Shown here: positions 44,454 to 52,786 of the stretch, piece by piece
Layout of the letters: every line of letters begins with the position of its first letter
Position numbering within the stretch: the first letter of the stretch is position 1
Assembly (NCBI GenBank): GCA_002722095.1
Contig: PBKG01000001.1
Span: 1 to 56,304, forward strand
Direction: 5' to 3'
Length of the DNA stretch: 56,304 nt
Source of the DNA: Rhodospirillaceae bacterium
Lineage (GTDB): Bacteria > Pseudomonadota > Alphaproteobacteria > UBA8366
Made by a program: the position numbers and the translations under genes
The notes under the pieces: generated by a model
What the model saw: only the letters and a program-made list of their open reading frames with translations
What the model was told of the DNA's origin: nothing
Databases searched by the model: none

Positions 44454-45662
44454 TTGCTCCAACGTCATCAAATCGTCTCGATTTTCGTCGCCCGTATCTT
44501 TTTGTTCCTGCCATTTATGACCGTCGCGGGCTGCATTCCTGTTTTGATCGAGGAATGGAACATCGGCGCCGCGCGGGTCGGCACAATCGTCAGCGGCTTT
44601 TTCTTCGCCTATGCGGTCTCGCTGATGTTTTTCTCATGGCTGGGAGATATCATCGGCGCAAAACGCGCCGTGCAAATATCAGCGGTATTAGCCGCGTTGG
44701 TATCCGCAGCATTCGGTATTTTTGCGGAAGATTTCCTAACGAGCCTCATTCTTTACAGCTTAGTGGGTCTAAGTCAGGGGGGCGTCTATACACCTTTGAT
44801 CGCCCTATTCCGCGAAACAGTCGCAACGGAACGTCTGGGAAGCGCCATCGGTTGGCTAATTTCCTCGACATCGATCGGCTTCGCGGCGTCAATCGGATTG
44901 ACCGGCCTCAGCATCGGCATTGAGGGCTGGCGTTTGGCATTCCTTATAACCGGACTGGCGCCGGTCGCGGGATGTGTATTTTTGCTGTTCGCGATCAAAG
45001 ATTTACCGAATAACATTCATCCAAAAACCGAACATAGCGGACTTTGGCGACAGCTCCGCACAAATCGTCCCGCACGAACACTTCTTTGGGGTTATAGCGC
45101 CCATAACTGGGAACTTATCGGGATGTGGAGTTGGGCGCCGACGCTGATCGCCGCAAGTTTCGTGCTCAGCGGCAAAACAACTTCCGAGGCGGCCCAATGG
45201 AGCGCGCAGTTCGTGTTGCTCCTTCATCTCGGTGGTTCGGTTGCCGCATCGTCGATGGGGATTCTCTCTGATCGCGTCGGGCGGCGCACAGTATTGATTT
45301 GGGCGGCTGCAGCCTCGGCGGTCCTTTCTTTTGTCGTCGGATGGCTGGTCGCCTTTCCGCCGACCTTAGTCGCGGCGGTGGTTATTGTTTACGCTTTCTT
45401 TGCGATCGGTGATTCCCCCGTGCTTTCGACAGCATTGGCTGAGGAGGTCGAGCCCGCTTCACTAGGAACCGTACTCGCCGCGCGTTCCTTGATCGGGTTC
45501 ATCGTTGCCGCAATCGCTCCCATCGTCGTCGGTTGGGTGATCGATGCATTACGAGCGGCCAACGCCAGTGAATCGGTCGTTTGGGGGGCGGCCTTCGCCA
45601 CCTTGGGCCTCGGCGGCGCGCTGGCTGTCTGGTACGCCTGCGCGTTGCCAAAGCGCGGCTAG
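44454..45662 (+). CDS. MFS transporter
   Basis: A 402-residue membrane protein with about 12 hydrophobic segments and the MFS motif SWLGDIIGAKRAVQISAV between TM2 and TM3, repeated in the second half as GILSDRVGRRTVLIWAA. It looks like a metabolite/H+ symporter or antiporter rather than a clear drug pump. The reading frame begins with a TTG at 44454 with no strong ribosome site; a later ATG at 44517 would remove part of TM1, so the start is uncertain. It follows the TauD pair closely and may carry their substrate. Confidence 0.9.
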   Translation: MLQRHQIVSIFVARIFLFLPFMTVAGCIPVLIEEWNIGAARVGTIVSGFFFAYAVSLMFFSWLGDIIGAKRAVQISAVLAALVSAAFGIFAEDFLTSLILYSLVGLSQGGVYTPLIALFRETVATERLGSAIGWLISSTSIGFAASIGLTGLSIGIEGWRLAFLITGLAPVAGCVFLLFAIKDLPNNIHPKTEHSGLWRQLRTNRPARTLLWGYSAHNWELIGMWSWAPTLIAASFVLSGKTTSEAAQWSAQFVLLLHLGGSVAASSMGILSDRVGRRTVLIWAAAASAVLSFVVGWLVAFPPTLVAAVVIVYAFFAIGDSPVLSTALAEEVEPASLGTVLAARSLIGFIVAAIAPIVVGWVIDALRAANASESVVWGAAFATLGLGGALAVWYACALPKRG

Positions 45663-45728
45663 CTCGCCCCCTCCGTTCCGGCTATAAAGCCGGCAATCTC
45701 AATCATTACCTCACAATAGGAGCCTCTC

Positions 45729-45917
45729 ATGCCTGCAGTCCGTATTTCCCTTTTGCCCGGACGGGACAAAGAACAGAAAGACAAGCTGGTGTCGGCCATT
45801 GTCGATGCCTTCGACGAGATCGGTGTCCCCGCCGATGCGGTCACCACCATTTTCGAGGATGTCGACGCTAGCGATTGGTATACCGCGAAACAAAGTATTG
45901 CAGACAAACGGAAGTAA
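45729..45917 (+). CDS. 4-oxalocrotonate tautomerase family protein
   Basis: A 62-residue tautomerase. The start MPAVRISLLPGR gives the catalytic Pro at position 1 after removal of Met, followed by the family pattern EQKDKLVSAIVDAFDEIG and an FEDVDASDW segment. These enzymes isomerise enol/keto acids in aromatic catabolism, and some are dehalogenases. AGGAG lies seven bases before the ATG. A D-2-hydroxyacid dehydrogenase gene follows after 12 bp, so they are co-transcribed and may handle the same keto acid. Confidence 0.93.
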   Translation: MPAVRISLLPGRDKEQKDKLVSAIVDAFDEIGVPADAVTTIFEDVDASDWYTAKQSIADKRK

Positions 45918-45929
45918 GGCGGCATTGCA

Positions 45930-46901
45930 GTGAAAGTTACGATTCTCGACGACTATTTCGACACTATCCGTACGCTCGACTGTTTCGCTCAGTTGGACGA
46001 TCACGACGTCACTATCTGGAACGATCACGAGCAGGACACAGACGCCTTGGCCGAACGGCTCGCGGAAACGGAAATTTTGGTTTTGATCCGCGAACGCACT
46101 CACATCCGAAAAGAACTGCTCGATCAATTGCCCAACCTGAAATTCATCAGCCAGCGAAGCGTCTATCCCCATATCGACGTCGACAGTTGCACCGAAAACG
46201 GTGTCCTGCTCTGCTCCGATCTCCATATGGATACGCCGTCCCATTCCACGGCCGAACTCACTTGGGGCCTGATTCTCTCGGCGATGCGTGAAATTCCGGG
46301 GCAAATGGCCTCTTTGAAAGCCGGCAACTGGCAACTCGGCGTGGGGCACTCCGTCGGCTTCAAGACCCTTGGCATTTACGGCTATGGCCGAATTTCCAGG
46401 ACCGTGATCGAATATGCCAAGGCCTTTCGCATGAATGTGCTGGTCTTGGCGCGCCCGGAAAGCCTTAAGCAAGCCGAAGCAGATGGTTTGGAAACCACCT
46501 CGAGCAAGGAGGAATTCTTCGAACGCTGCGACATCATCAGCCTGCATATGCGCCTTGTGGACGCGACACGCGGTATCGTAACCGCTGAAGACCTTGGCCG
46601 GATGAAAGAGAGCGCTTTGATCGTCAATACCAGCCGCGCGCCCCTAATTGCCGAAGGTGCCTTGGTTGCGGCACTGAAGGCGGGTCGCCCCGGGATGGCC
46701 GCGGTCGATGTCTTCGAAAGCGAACCCGCTCGCGATCATCCGCTGTTCGAAATGCCGAATGTGATCTGCACGCCCCATATTGGTTACGTGACCAAGGACG
46801 AATACGAAATTCAGTTCACGGATATTTTCAATCAGATCGATGCCTATATGGCAGGCAAGCCGATCAACGTGATCAACCCGGAGGTGTTGTCGGCAACATA
46901 A
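45930..46901 (+). CDS. D-2-hydroxyacid dehydrogenase family protein
   Basis: A 323-residue NAD-dependent D-isomer-specific dehydrogenase. The catalytic Arg is in VNTSRAPLI, Glu in DVFESEPA and His in CTPHIGYV. The nucleotide-binding motif reads GYGRIS, with Ser in place of the usual last Gly. Start is GTG at 45930. It probably interconverts 2-keto and D-2-hydroxy acids and is coupled to the tautomerase upstream. Its last 29 bp overlap the 3' end of the converging histidine kinase gene. Confidence 0.92.
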   Translation: MKVTILDDYFDTIRTLDCFAQLDDHDVTIWNDHEQDTDALAERLAETEILVLIRERTHIRKELLDQLPNLKFISQRSVYPHIDVDSCTENGVLLCSDLHMDTPSHSTAELTWGLILSAMREIPGQMASLKAGNWQLGVGHSVGFKTLGIYGYGRISRTVIEYAKAFRMNVLVLARPESLKQAEADGLETTSSKEEFFERCDIISLHMRLVDATRGIVTAEDLGRMKESALIVNTSRAPLIAEGALVAALKAGRPGMAAVDVFESEPARDHPLFEMPNVICTPHIGYVTKDEYEIQFTDIFNQIDAYMAGKPINVINPEVLSAT

Positions 46902-48321
46902 CCGTAACTTTGGTGCCATTGCCGAGTTCACTCGCGATCTCCAAACGGCCGGCGTGTAGGTCGACGAGCGCCTTGACGATCGAGAGGCCGAGCCCCGTGG
47001 CGCCCTCGTTGGCAATCTGATTGGTCGCAACCTGATTGAAGGGCAGCAATATATTTTCGAGTTTATCTTCGGGAATACCGCGTCCGGTATCGCTGACCTC
47101 GATGACCGCATGATCTTTGGAATCGACGGTCAGGGTGAGTTCAATGCTGCCGCCAGGCTCGGTGAACTTAATCGAATTCGAAAGCAGGTTAAGCAAAATT
47201 TGCCTTATTGCCCGCTCGTCGGCCCGAATAGCCAGAGCGGTGTCTGGCGTCTGGGAGTTCAAATTTAATCGCCGTTCCTTGGCTCGTTCGCGCACCACAT
47301 CGCATGCGGACCTGACAACCTCACGAATATCGAATTCGCTAAGTTCCGGCAGGTACTGACCGGCCTCGATGCGGGAAATATCGAGAATGTCGTTGATCAG
47401 GTCGAGCAGATAACGACCGCTGTTGTGAATGTCGCGTGCATACTCCCGATAAGTATCGTTGCCCAGTTTGCCGAATGTTTCGAGATGCAGAACTTCGGAA
47501 AATCCCAAAATTGCGTTCAACGGCGTGCGCAATTCGTGACTCATAGCCGACAGGAATTCTGATTTAGCTTGGTTGGCCTCTTCTGCTGCCTGGACCGCAA
47601 TTTCTAGCTTCTCTGTTCTCTCTCGAACCCGCTCTTCAAGCTTATCTCGAATGTCTCGGAGCGCCGCTTCTTCGCGTTGCAACCTGAGCTGCATCTCATT
47701 GTAGCTACGAAACAGATCGCCGATTTCGTCATCCGACTGCCACTCTTCGATGCGCCGGTCGCTGGCTGGTTCCGCAGCGATAAACGCCCGCCGCAGGCGG
47801 CCCAGTGGGCGTCCCACCGCTCTGCGGTAACCAAAAACCGCAATCGCGATACCGGAAAAAATCAATGCGGCGGCCACAATCGCTTCGAATAACAAATTAT
47901 CCCAAAGACGATCTAGCAGATTGTGGTTGTCCGCTTTGATCTCCAGAACACCGACCTTTTGCACGCCGTGGTGATCGGCAAAGGTAATGCTCGATTTCTT
48001 CTCAAAAACGACTTCGGAAATTTCCGGTTTGCCGAACGAATCAATTTTTCGGCCATTTTTGTCGAATACCGCGATATAGGCCACGTCCCGATCCGCAATC
48101 ATCGAAGCCAAAATCAAACGCACTTGGTCATCCTGGCCGGTCGCAAGCGGTTCAGCCAAAATTATGGACCGGCTGGCAACGAACTTATCAAGCCGGTCGC
48201 GTAACAGATCGCAATCGCGGACGTAGGTCAGATAGCCATGCGTGCCTACAAGGCCCACATACAGCAAAGCCATGAGAGGCAACATGATACCGATAAATTT
48301 GGCTTGGATTGAACGCCACAT
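46873..48321 (-). CDS. membrane sensor histidine kinase
   Basis: A 482-residue kinase: TM1 at about 10-30, a periplasmic sensor of about 115 residues (31-145) with a Cache-like pattern ([20 protein letters not shown]), TM2 at 146-166, HAMP (167-220), coiled coil, HisKA with H262 in [11 protein letters not shown] and a HATPase with intact N ([12 protein letters not shown]), G1 (SDTGRGI) and G2 (GATGLGL) boxes. Its core resembles PleC/DivJ-type kinases and the two other kinases in this window. It lies 39 bp after a secreted YHS-domain gene on the same strand, so they probably share a transcript. No response regulator is adjacent. Confidence 0.93.
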   Translation of the reverse strand: MWRSIQAKFIGIMLPLMALLYVGLVGTHGYLTYVRDCDLLRDRLDKFVASRSIILAEPLATGQDDQVRLILASMIADRDVAYIAVFDKNGRKIDSFGKPEISEVVFEKKSSITFADHHGVQKVGVLEIKADNHNLLDRLWDNLLFEAIVAAALIFSGIAIAVFGYRRAVGRPLGRLRRAFIAAEPASDRRIEEWQSDDEIGDLFRSYNEMQLRLQREEAALRDIRDKLEERVRERTEKLEIAVQAAEEANQAKSEFLSAMSHELRTPLNAILGFSEVLHLETFGKLGNDTYREYARDIHNSGRYLLDLINDILDISRIEAGQYLPELSEFDIREVVRSACDVVRERAKERRLNLNSQTPDTALAIRADERAIRQILLNLLSNSIKFTEPGGSIELTLTVDSKDHAVIEVSDTGRGIPEDKLENILLPFNQVATNQIANEGATGLGLSIVKALVDLHAGRLEIASELGNGTKVTVMLPTTPPG

Positions 48322-48360
48322 GGCGGTTCCAACTTAACCTGATTGTCTTTCAGCAGGTGC

Positions 48361-48834
48361 CTATTGATTTAGAGTCTTCGGCGATACTTCTTTCAATCGG
48401 GGCCAGAGCCGATCGGCAATGGCAATATTTTTTTCGACTTGGTTTAGCCAAACCTTCTGCGTCCCCTTGTCGAGCTGGAGGAAAAGACGTCCTTCCTTTA
48501 GACGATACACGTTCGGATCCACATCGAATTTTTTGCCGACGCGAACCCCGTACGCGCACCATCCGCCATAGGCCGGCACATACATCGCCGGATTCTGTTT
48601 GAATTTGGCGAGATTGTCCGCAGACGCAAACCTGTATTTCGCGCCTTCAAATTCTCCCACATGCTTGTTCGTACCCGACAACGGCAAGCCAGTACCATGA
48701 TAGGAAACGACATCCATTCCATGGACAGCAAATCCCTCTTTATTGACGTTAACCTCGTCAACGGCATTGGCAGGAAGCGAACCCACCAAAAACACGCATA
48801 CGAAAATCGAGAAAAAACTTTGTTGCATCGACAT
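48361..48834 (-). CDS. secreted YHS-domain protein
   Basis: A 157-residue protein with a signal peptide (MSMQQSFFSIFVCVFLVGS, cleavage after NA) and a YHS-like domain. The pattern GFAVHGMDVVSYHGTG, YRFASADNLAKFKQNPAMY and AYGGWCAYGV is that of the family found in bacterial periplasmic proteins. The ATG at 48834 follows GAGG by eight bases; the frame extends nine codons more. YHS domains are linked to metal proteins and metal-handling enzymes, but for this type no function is established. It lies upstream of a histidine kinase gene in the same transcriptional direction and may supply its signal. Confidence 0.88.
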   Translation of the reverse strand: MSMQQSFFSIFVCVFLVGSLPANAVDEVNVNKEGFAVHGMDVVSYHGTGLPLSGTNKHVGEFEGAKYRFASADNLAKFKQNPAMYVPAYGGWCAYGVRVGKKFDVDPNVYRLKEGRLFLQLDKGTQKVWLNQVEKNIAIADRLWPRLKEVSPKTLNQ

Positions 48835-48859
48835 TCTGCTCGCCTCGCTCCGAGTCCAC

Positions 48860-48889
48860 AAAAAACCGGCCGCAGAGTACTGCGACCGG
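48860..48889 (-). terminator. Rho-independent terminator after the hydroxybutyrate dehydrogenase-like gene
   Basis: On the minus strand a 10-bp stem (CCGGTCGCAG with CTGCGGCCGG, one G-U pair, TACT loop) is followed by TTTTTTG. It lies about 50 bp past the SDR stop and 26 bp before the YHS gene start. It is the strongest terminator seen in the window. Confidence 0.9.
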
Positions 48890-48940
48890 GGATTAATACC
48901 GTTATTAAATCAACGGCGAAACGAAAATTCTACAATTCGC

Positions 48941-49738
48941 CTAAACTTCCAACCAAGTGGCCGACCGACCCTGATCGATTGGCAAGGCAACCCCTGTAAT
49001 ATCCATCGAAGCTTCCTCGCACAGGAAAGCAACCAACCGAGCAACCCTGGCGGGTGTGATGTAGTCGAGTTTTTGATTGCGGATTTCGAGGTACCGGCGT
49101 TTAGCGTCTTCGAACTCCAAGCCCTCCTCCTCGCCAAGTTCGGCAATCTTAATTTCCGTATTTGGTGTCAGCACCGAGCCGGGACAAATCGCATTGCAGG
49201 TAATGCCTTCAATTTCCCCCACTTCGGCGGCGGTCGAACGGGTCAGTCCCAGCATTGCATGTTTGGACGTAATGTAGTCGACCCGCCCACTCCTGCCGGC
49301 CAATCCCATTACGGAGGAAAAGTTTATGATGCGGCCCCAGCCGCGGGCCTTCATGCCCGGCAAAGCCAACTGAGTAAGAATGAGCGGTGCAGTGACGTTT
49401 ACGTCCAGGGAATTGCGCCATTCGTCTCTCGGGAAATCCTCAATGGCATGGAAATACCGGATCACCGCGTTGTTCACGAGAATGTCGACGGCGCCGAATG
49501 CCTCTTCCGTTGCCTTAAACAGCGCATCCACTTGATCTTCTTTCCCGAGATCGGCGCCATTGTATGCAACGTCGACGTTGTAAGTGTCGGCAAGCCGTTT
49601 CCGTTCGGCTTCGATTTCATCCCCATCCCCAAAGCCATTCAGCATGACGTTACAGCCATCTGCTGCCAATGCTTCGGCCATTGCGGCACCGATCCCGCGG
49701 CTGGAACCGGTTATCAAGGCACTACGTCTTTCCGTCAT
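48941..49738 (-). CDS. SDR oxidoreductase, D-3-hydroxybutyrate dehydrogenase-like
   Basis: A 265-residue short-chain dehydrogenase with an intact catalytic set: cofactor motif TGSSRGIG, VNNAV, Ser in NFSSVMGLAG, and Tyr and Lys in YITSK. The segment LNGFGDGDEIEAERKRLA after the second strand and the C-terminal DITGVALPIDQGRSA resemble D-3-hydroxybutyrate dehydrogenase, which converts hydroxybutyrate to acetoacetate with NAD. The ending of BdhA is usually GGW(T)AQ; here it is SATWLEV, so the call is not certain. A strong terminator follows. It is divergent from an MFS gene. Confidence 0.9.
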   Translation of the reverse strand: MTERRSALITGSSRGIGAAMAEALAADGCNVMLNGFGDGDEIEAERKRLADTYNVDVAYNGADLGKEDQVDALFKATEEAFGAVDILVNNAVIRYFHAIEDFPRDEWRNSLDVNVTAPLILTQLALPGMKARGWGRIINFSSVMGLAGRSGRVDYITSKHAMLGLTRSTAAEVGEIEGITCNAICPGSVLTPNTEIKIAELGEEEGLEFEDAKRRYLEIRNQKLDYITPARVARLVAFLCEEASMDITGVALPIDQGRSATWLEV

Positions 49739-49844
49739 TTTTCTCTCCCTAGAGCGTTTCCCGCCATTGTTAGAGCATCCCTGGAGTGCGGTCTATCCGG
49801 CCACGAGGGTTGGAACCGCTATCGCCGTGCGATATTCTGGTCCG

Positions 49845-51143
49845 ATGGGCGATCGAATGATCACACGGTTCAGTCTCTATGGCTTTCTCAAGAACCAGCA
49901 ATATTTCGAACCCTTCATCCTGCTCGCGTTTTTGCAAATGGGGCTCAGCTTCACGCTGATCGGCCTTTTGATCGGCATTCGCGAGTTGCTACGAAACCTA
50001 GCTGAAATTCCGTCCGGCGCCATTGCCGACCTGTTGGGACGTCGCAAATCGCTTTTGTTCAGCTTCACTTGCTACATAGTGAGTTTCGTCGCGATCGGCA
50101 CGATCGGCTTGAAACTGGTGGGTACCGTTTCGACCGGGATAGTATTTTTTGCGTTGGTTGTTTCGCTCGCCATATACGCGCTTGCGGACGCCTTCAGGTC
50201 CGGTACTCATCGGGCGCTCATCTTCACCTATCTTCGCCTTCAGGGACGGACCGACGAACGGACCAAGGTTTACGGGTTCACCCGCTCCTGGAGCAAAATG
50301 GGATCGGCAGTCTCTGTCGTTCTCGCCTGCGTCTTCGTCTACTTGGCAGACAATTACGTTTGGATTTTCTATTTCTCGATCTTTCCCTTCGTTCTCAACA
50401 TGTTCAATGTGGGTACCTATCCGGCTGAATTGGACGGCGACGGACGGCCTGAGAATGCGGGCATGGCCGAAATCATTCAGCATCTCAAACAAAGTTTTGC
50501 GCTTGTTTTTGGCAAAGCCAGCCTACGGAGCCTAATTATCGAATCCATGAGCTTTGAAGGATTTTTCAAAGCGACCAAAGATTTTCTTCAACCGATCCTC
50601 AAGGCTGCGGCGCTGCCCTTGGCGGCTCTTCTCTTCGCGGATCTGACGCTAAGCGAAACGCAAAAATCGGTAATCCTGATCGGCCCGGTTTACTTTTTAT
50701 TGTTTCTCGGTTCCGCCTATATGAGCCGGAGGGCACATCAGCTGGTCGATTGGGTCGGCAGCGAAGACGCCGCCGCGCAAACCATGTGGCGCATTTTGTT
50801 GGTGCTTTTTTTGGGCCTGGTACCGGCGCTTTACTACAACATTCATATCGCGGCGATTACCGGTCTCGTCATGCTTCACCTTTTGCAAAACGTATGGCGG
50901 CCGGTTTTCATGAGCCGCATCGATTCTCACGGCGAAGAGGAAAAAGGCGCGACCCTGCTATCGATCCAAAGCCAGGCCCAATCCATCGCAACGATGATCT
51001 ACGCTCCCCTCTTGGGCTATTGCATCGATGCCGCCACAGGGGTGGAAGGCCGAGGAGAATTCTGGCCCATCGCCGTTGGCGGTGCCTTGATTGCGTTCGT
51101 ATTCGTGCGACCGACACGGTTGACGATTAAGCGCAAAGACTAG
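49845..51143 (+). CDS. MFS transporter
   Basis: A 432-residue integral membrane protein with about 11-12 hydrophobic segments and the MFS motif IPSGAIADLLGRRKSLLFSF between TM2 and TM3. The open frame extends upstream across the divergent SDR gene, but the membrane part begins near MITRFSLYGFLK, so the start is the ATG at 49845 or 49857; neither has a strong ribosome site. The substrate is unknown. It ends in a CTAG that also contains the stop of the converging binding-protein gene. Confidence 0.87.
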   Translation: MGDRMITRFSLYGFLKNQQYFEPFILLAFLQMGLSFTLIGLLIGIRELLRNLAEIPSGAIADLLGRRKSLLFSFTCYIVSFVAIGTIGLKLVGTVSTGIVFFALVVSLAIYALADAFRSGTHRALIFTYLRLQGRTDERTKVYGFTRSWSKMGSAVSVVLACVFVYLADNYVWIFYFSIFPFVLNMFNVGTYPAELDGDGRPENAGMAEIIQHLKQSFALVFGKASLRSLIIESMSFEGFFKATKDFLQPILKAAALPLAALLFADLTLSETQKSVILIGPVYFLLFLGSAYMSRRAHQLVDWVGSEDAAAQTMWRILLVLFLGLVPALYYNIHIAAITGLVMLHLLQNVWRPVFMSRIDSHGEEEKGATLLSIQSQAQSIATMIYAPLLGYCIDAATGVEGRGEFWPIAVGGALIAFVFVRPTRLTIKRKD

Positions 51144-52027
51144 TCGCCGACAACTTCGCCCCATTCGGGGAGCGGGCGCTCCTCATACGGCAAATTCCAA
51201 CGCGCGCAATTGCTGCGATCCACGGTTTCAACCGGAAGCTCGATAATCTTGGGCACGTCCTCGCCGATGACGATGCGATACGCTGCTTCGGCCGCAATGC
51301 AGGCCATTGCCATGGCATTGAAACTCGCCGTTGCCAATAAACGTCGTTCCTGTAAGGCCTGAATTGCATCCGGCGTGGCATTGATGCCGACCGCGGGCAC
51401 ATCGCGACCGGCGGCTTCTAAAGCCTCGATCACGCCCAGTGCCATGAAGTCGTTAGCGACAAGCACGCCTTCGAATTCGACACCTTGGTCGAGCAGCTCA
51501 ATCATGCCGCGCCGCGCATCCTTTTTCTGATACTCGCCGCAATATTGGGCAGCCAGATGGATTTCGCTGTGCGCCGCTATGGCATCGAGAAAGCCGTGAG
51601 TACGAGGCGCCGTGGTCGGTGAATTTTCCGCCCCATCGACGATGACCAACCTACCGCTTCCTCCGAGCGCTTCGATCAACGTATCCGCGATGCCATGCGC
51701 AAGTTCGTAATTATTCGAAGTGACGAAGGTACACGCCGGTACCGCGTCCGAATTGCAAACAAAATAAATCAACGGAATATCGCCGATTTGGCAAAGCTGA
51801 CCATCCAACGCGCTCGGATGAGCCGGAGATATCAATATCGCGTCCGGTAAACTCGCAATGGCCTTTTGTAGCAATTCAGCTTGTTGCGCCACGTCATCGG
51901 GATTCTCGGGCACGTAATGAGTGACCTTTGCTCCCAACCGCTCGGCGACCAAGCTCGCGCCTATTCGCGCGCCCTCGTAGGCGGGGTTTGTGTTGTTTTT
52001 GGAAAGGCAGGCGAAACGTAACGTCAC
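51140..52027 (-). CDS. periplasmic-binding-fold protein without signal peptide
   Basis: A 295-residue protein resembling sugar-binding proteins of the ribose type (Peripla_BP_4): the fold starts at residue 2 (TLRFACLSKNNTNPAYEGAR), and the hinge and lobe segments include DAILISPAHPSALDG, GSGRLVIVDGAENS and FEGVLVANDFMALGVIEAL. No signal peptide and no DNA-binding N-terminus is present, so it should be cytoplasmic. The GTG start lies 4 bp after the GST stop and no upstream in-frame extension encodes a leader. It is probably co-transcribed with the GST gene; no ABC transporter is adjacent. It may sense or buffer a small metabolite. Confidence 0.85.
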   Translation of the reverse strand: MTLRFACLSKNNTNPAYEGARIGASLVAERLGAKVTHYVPENPDDVAQQAELLQKAIASLPDAILISPAHPSALDGQLCQIGDIPLIYFVCNSDAVPACTFVTSNNYELAHGIADTLIEALGGSGRLVIVDGAENSPTTAPRTHGFLDAIAAHSEIHLAAQYCGEYQKKDARRGMIELLDQGVEFEGVLVANDFMALGVIEALEAAGRDVPAVGINATPDAIQALQERRLLATASFNAMAMACIAAEAAYRIVIGEDVPKIIELPVETVDRSNCARWNLPYEERPLPEWGEVVGD

Positions 52028-52031
52028 AGCA

Positions 52032-52679
52032 TCAAGGCGCCGGCATCCCGCCCCGTTGACCCGGATAATATTCGCCTTTGGTGTCGGCGAGGGATTTTCG
52101 CGTCTCGTAGCGCATTCGAATGCCCGCCAAATAAGGATAATCGTGAATATCGATCACCTCGCGACCCACCAACGCGTCCGTGCCGCAAATCATGACGGCC
52201 TCCGCGAGCCCAAATGTCTTCGGATCCACCATCCAGCCTTCGGCCGACATTTCGTCGAGCGCACGCAACGCGTGGTCTCGCCGCGCGAGGTTACGTTCCA
52301 AATAAGGATGGTCCTCGATCGGCGGATCTTCTGCCATGCCGCGAACGACCATCGTACCGCTCATCATCTCATAAGCAAGCGTCACCGCATTGGATTCGCG
52401 CCATCGATGGGGCCCGTCGAGGGGACGTAGAAATTTGTGGGGCTTCGAATCCGGCAGGGCTTCGATATAGGCCCAAATCTGTCGTGAATCCCAAATCGTA
52501 ACGTCGCCATGGACCAGCGTTGGTACTCGCCCGCCGGGATTGAGCTCGAACAGCTCGTCCGGCGTTACCCGCCATGCCATCTGAACGAGTTCGAAATCAT
52601 GGCCGAATTCATGCGCTGCCACTCGTGCGACGCGGGTCGGCGGTGACGTCGGTGTCCCGTAGATTTTTAGTTTCGCCAT
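52032..52679 (-). CDS. glutathione S-transferase family protein
   Basis: A 215-residue GST-like protein starting MAKLKIYGTPTSPPTRVARV. The N-terminal thioredoxin-like domain (1-80) has the candidate catalytic T10/S12, the cis-Pro segment GGRVPTLV and DSRQIWAYIEAL; a helical C-terminal domain follows. The ATG at 52679 has GGAGGGG about seven bases upstream, and the longer open frame is not real coding. It is first in a unit with the signal-less binding protein and is divergent from the flavoprotein gene. The substrate is unknown. Confidence 0.9.
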   Translation of the reverse strand: MAKLKIYGTPTSPPTRVARVAAHEFGHDFELVQMAWRVTPDELFELNPGGRVPTLVHGDVTIWDSRQIWAYIEALPDSKPHKFLRPLDGPHRWRESNAVTLAYEMMSGTMVVRGMAEDPPIEDHPYLERNLARRDHALRALDEMSAEGWMVDPKTFGLAEAVMICGTDALVGREVIDIHDYPYLAGIRMRYETRKSLADTKGEYYPGQRGGMPAP

Positions 52680-52786
52680 GATATCCCCTCCCCAGTAGGT
52701 CGCCCCTTTTATAACGCCAATCCCGCCATCTTGGGAGAGCCGCCCCCTTCGCCTATACTCCCGGCCAAATCCTTGGGGAGACATCC

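Noticed and set aside
45711..46547. 278-codon open frame on the minus strand
   Set aside because: Antisense to the tautomerase and D-2-hydroxyacid dehydrogenase genes, both of which have catalytic motifs; no domain in the antisense frame.
48743..50005. 420-codon open frame on the plus strand
   Set aside because: It runs antisense through the YHS start, a strong terminator and the whole SDR gene into the MFS region. No domain is recognisable and the opposite genes are well supported.
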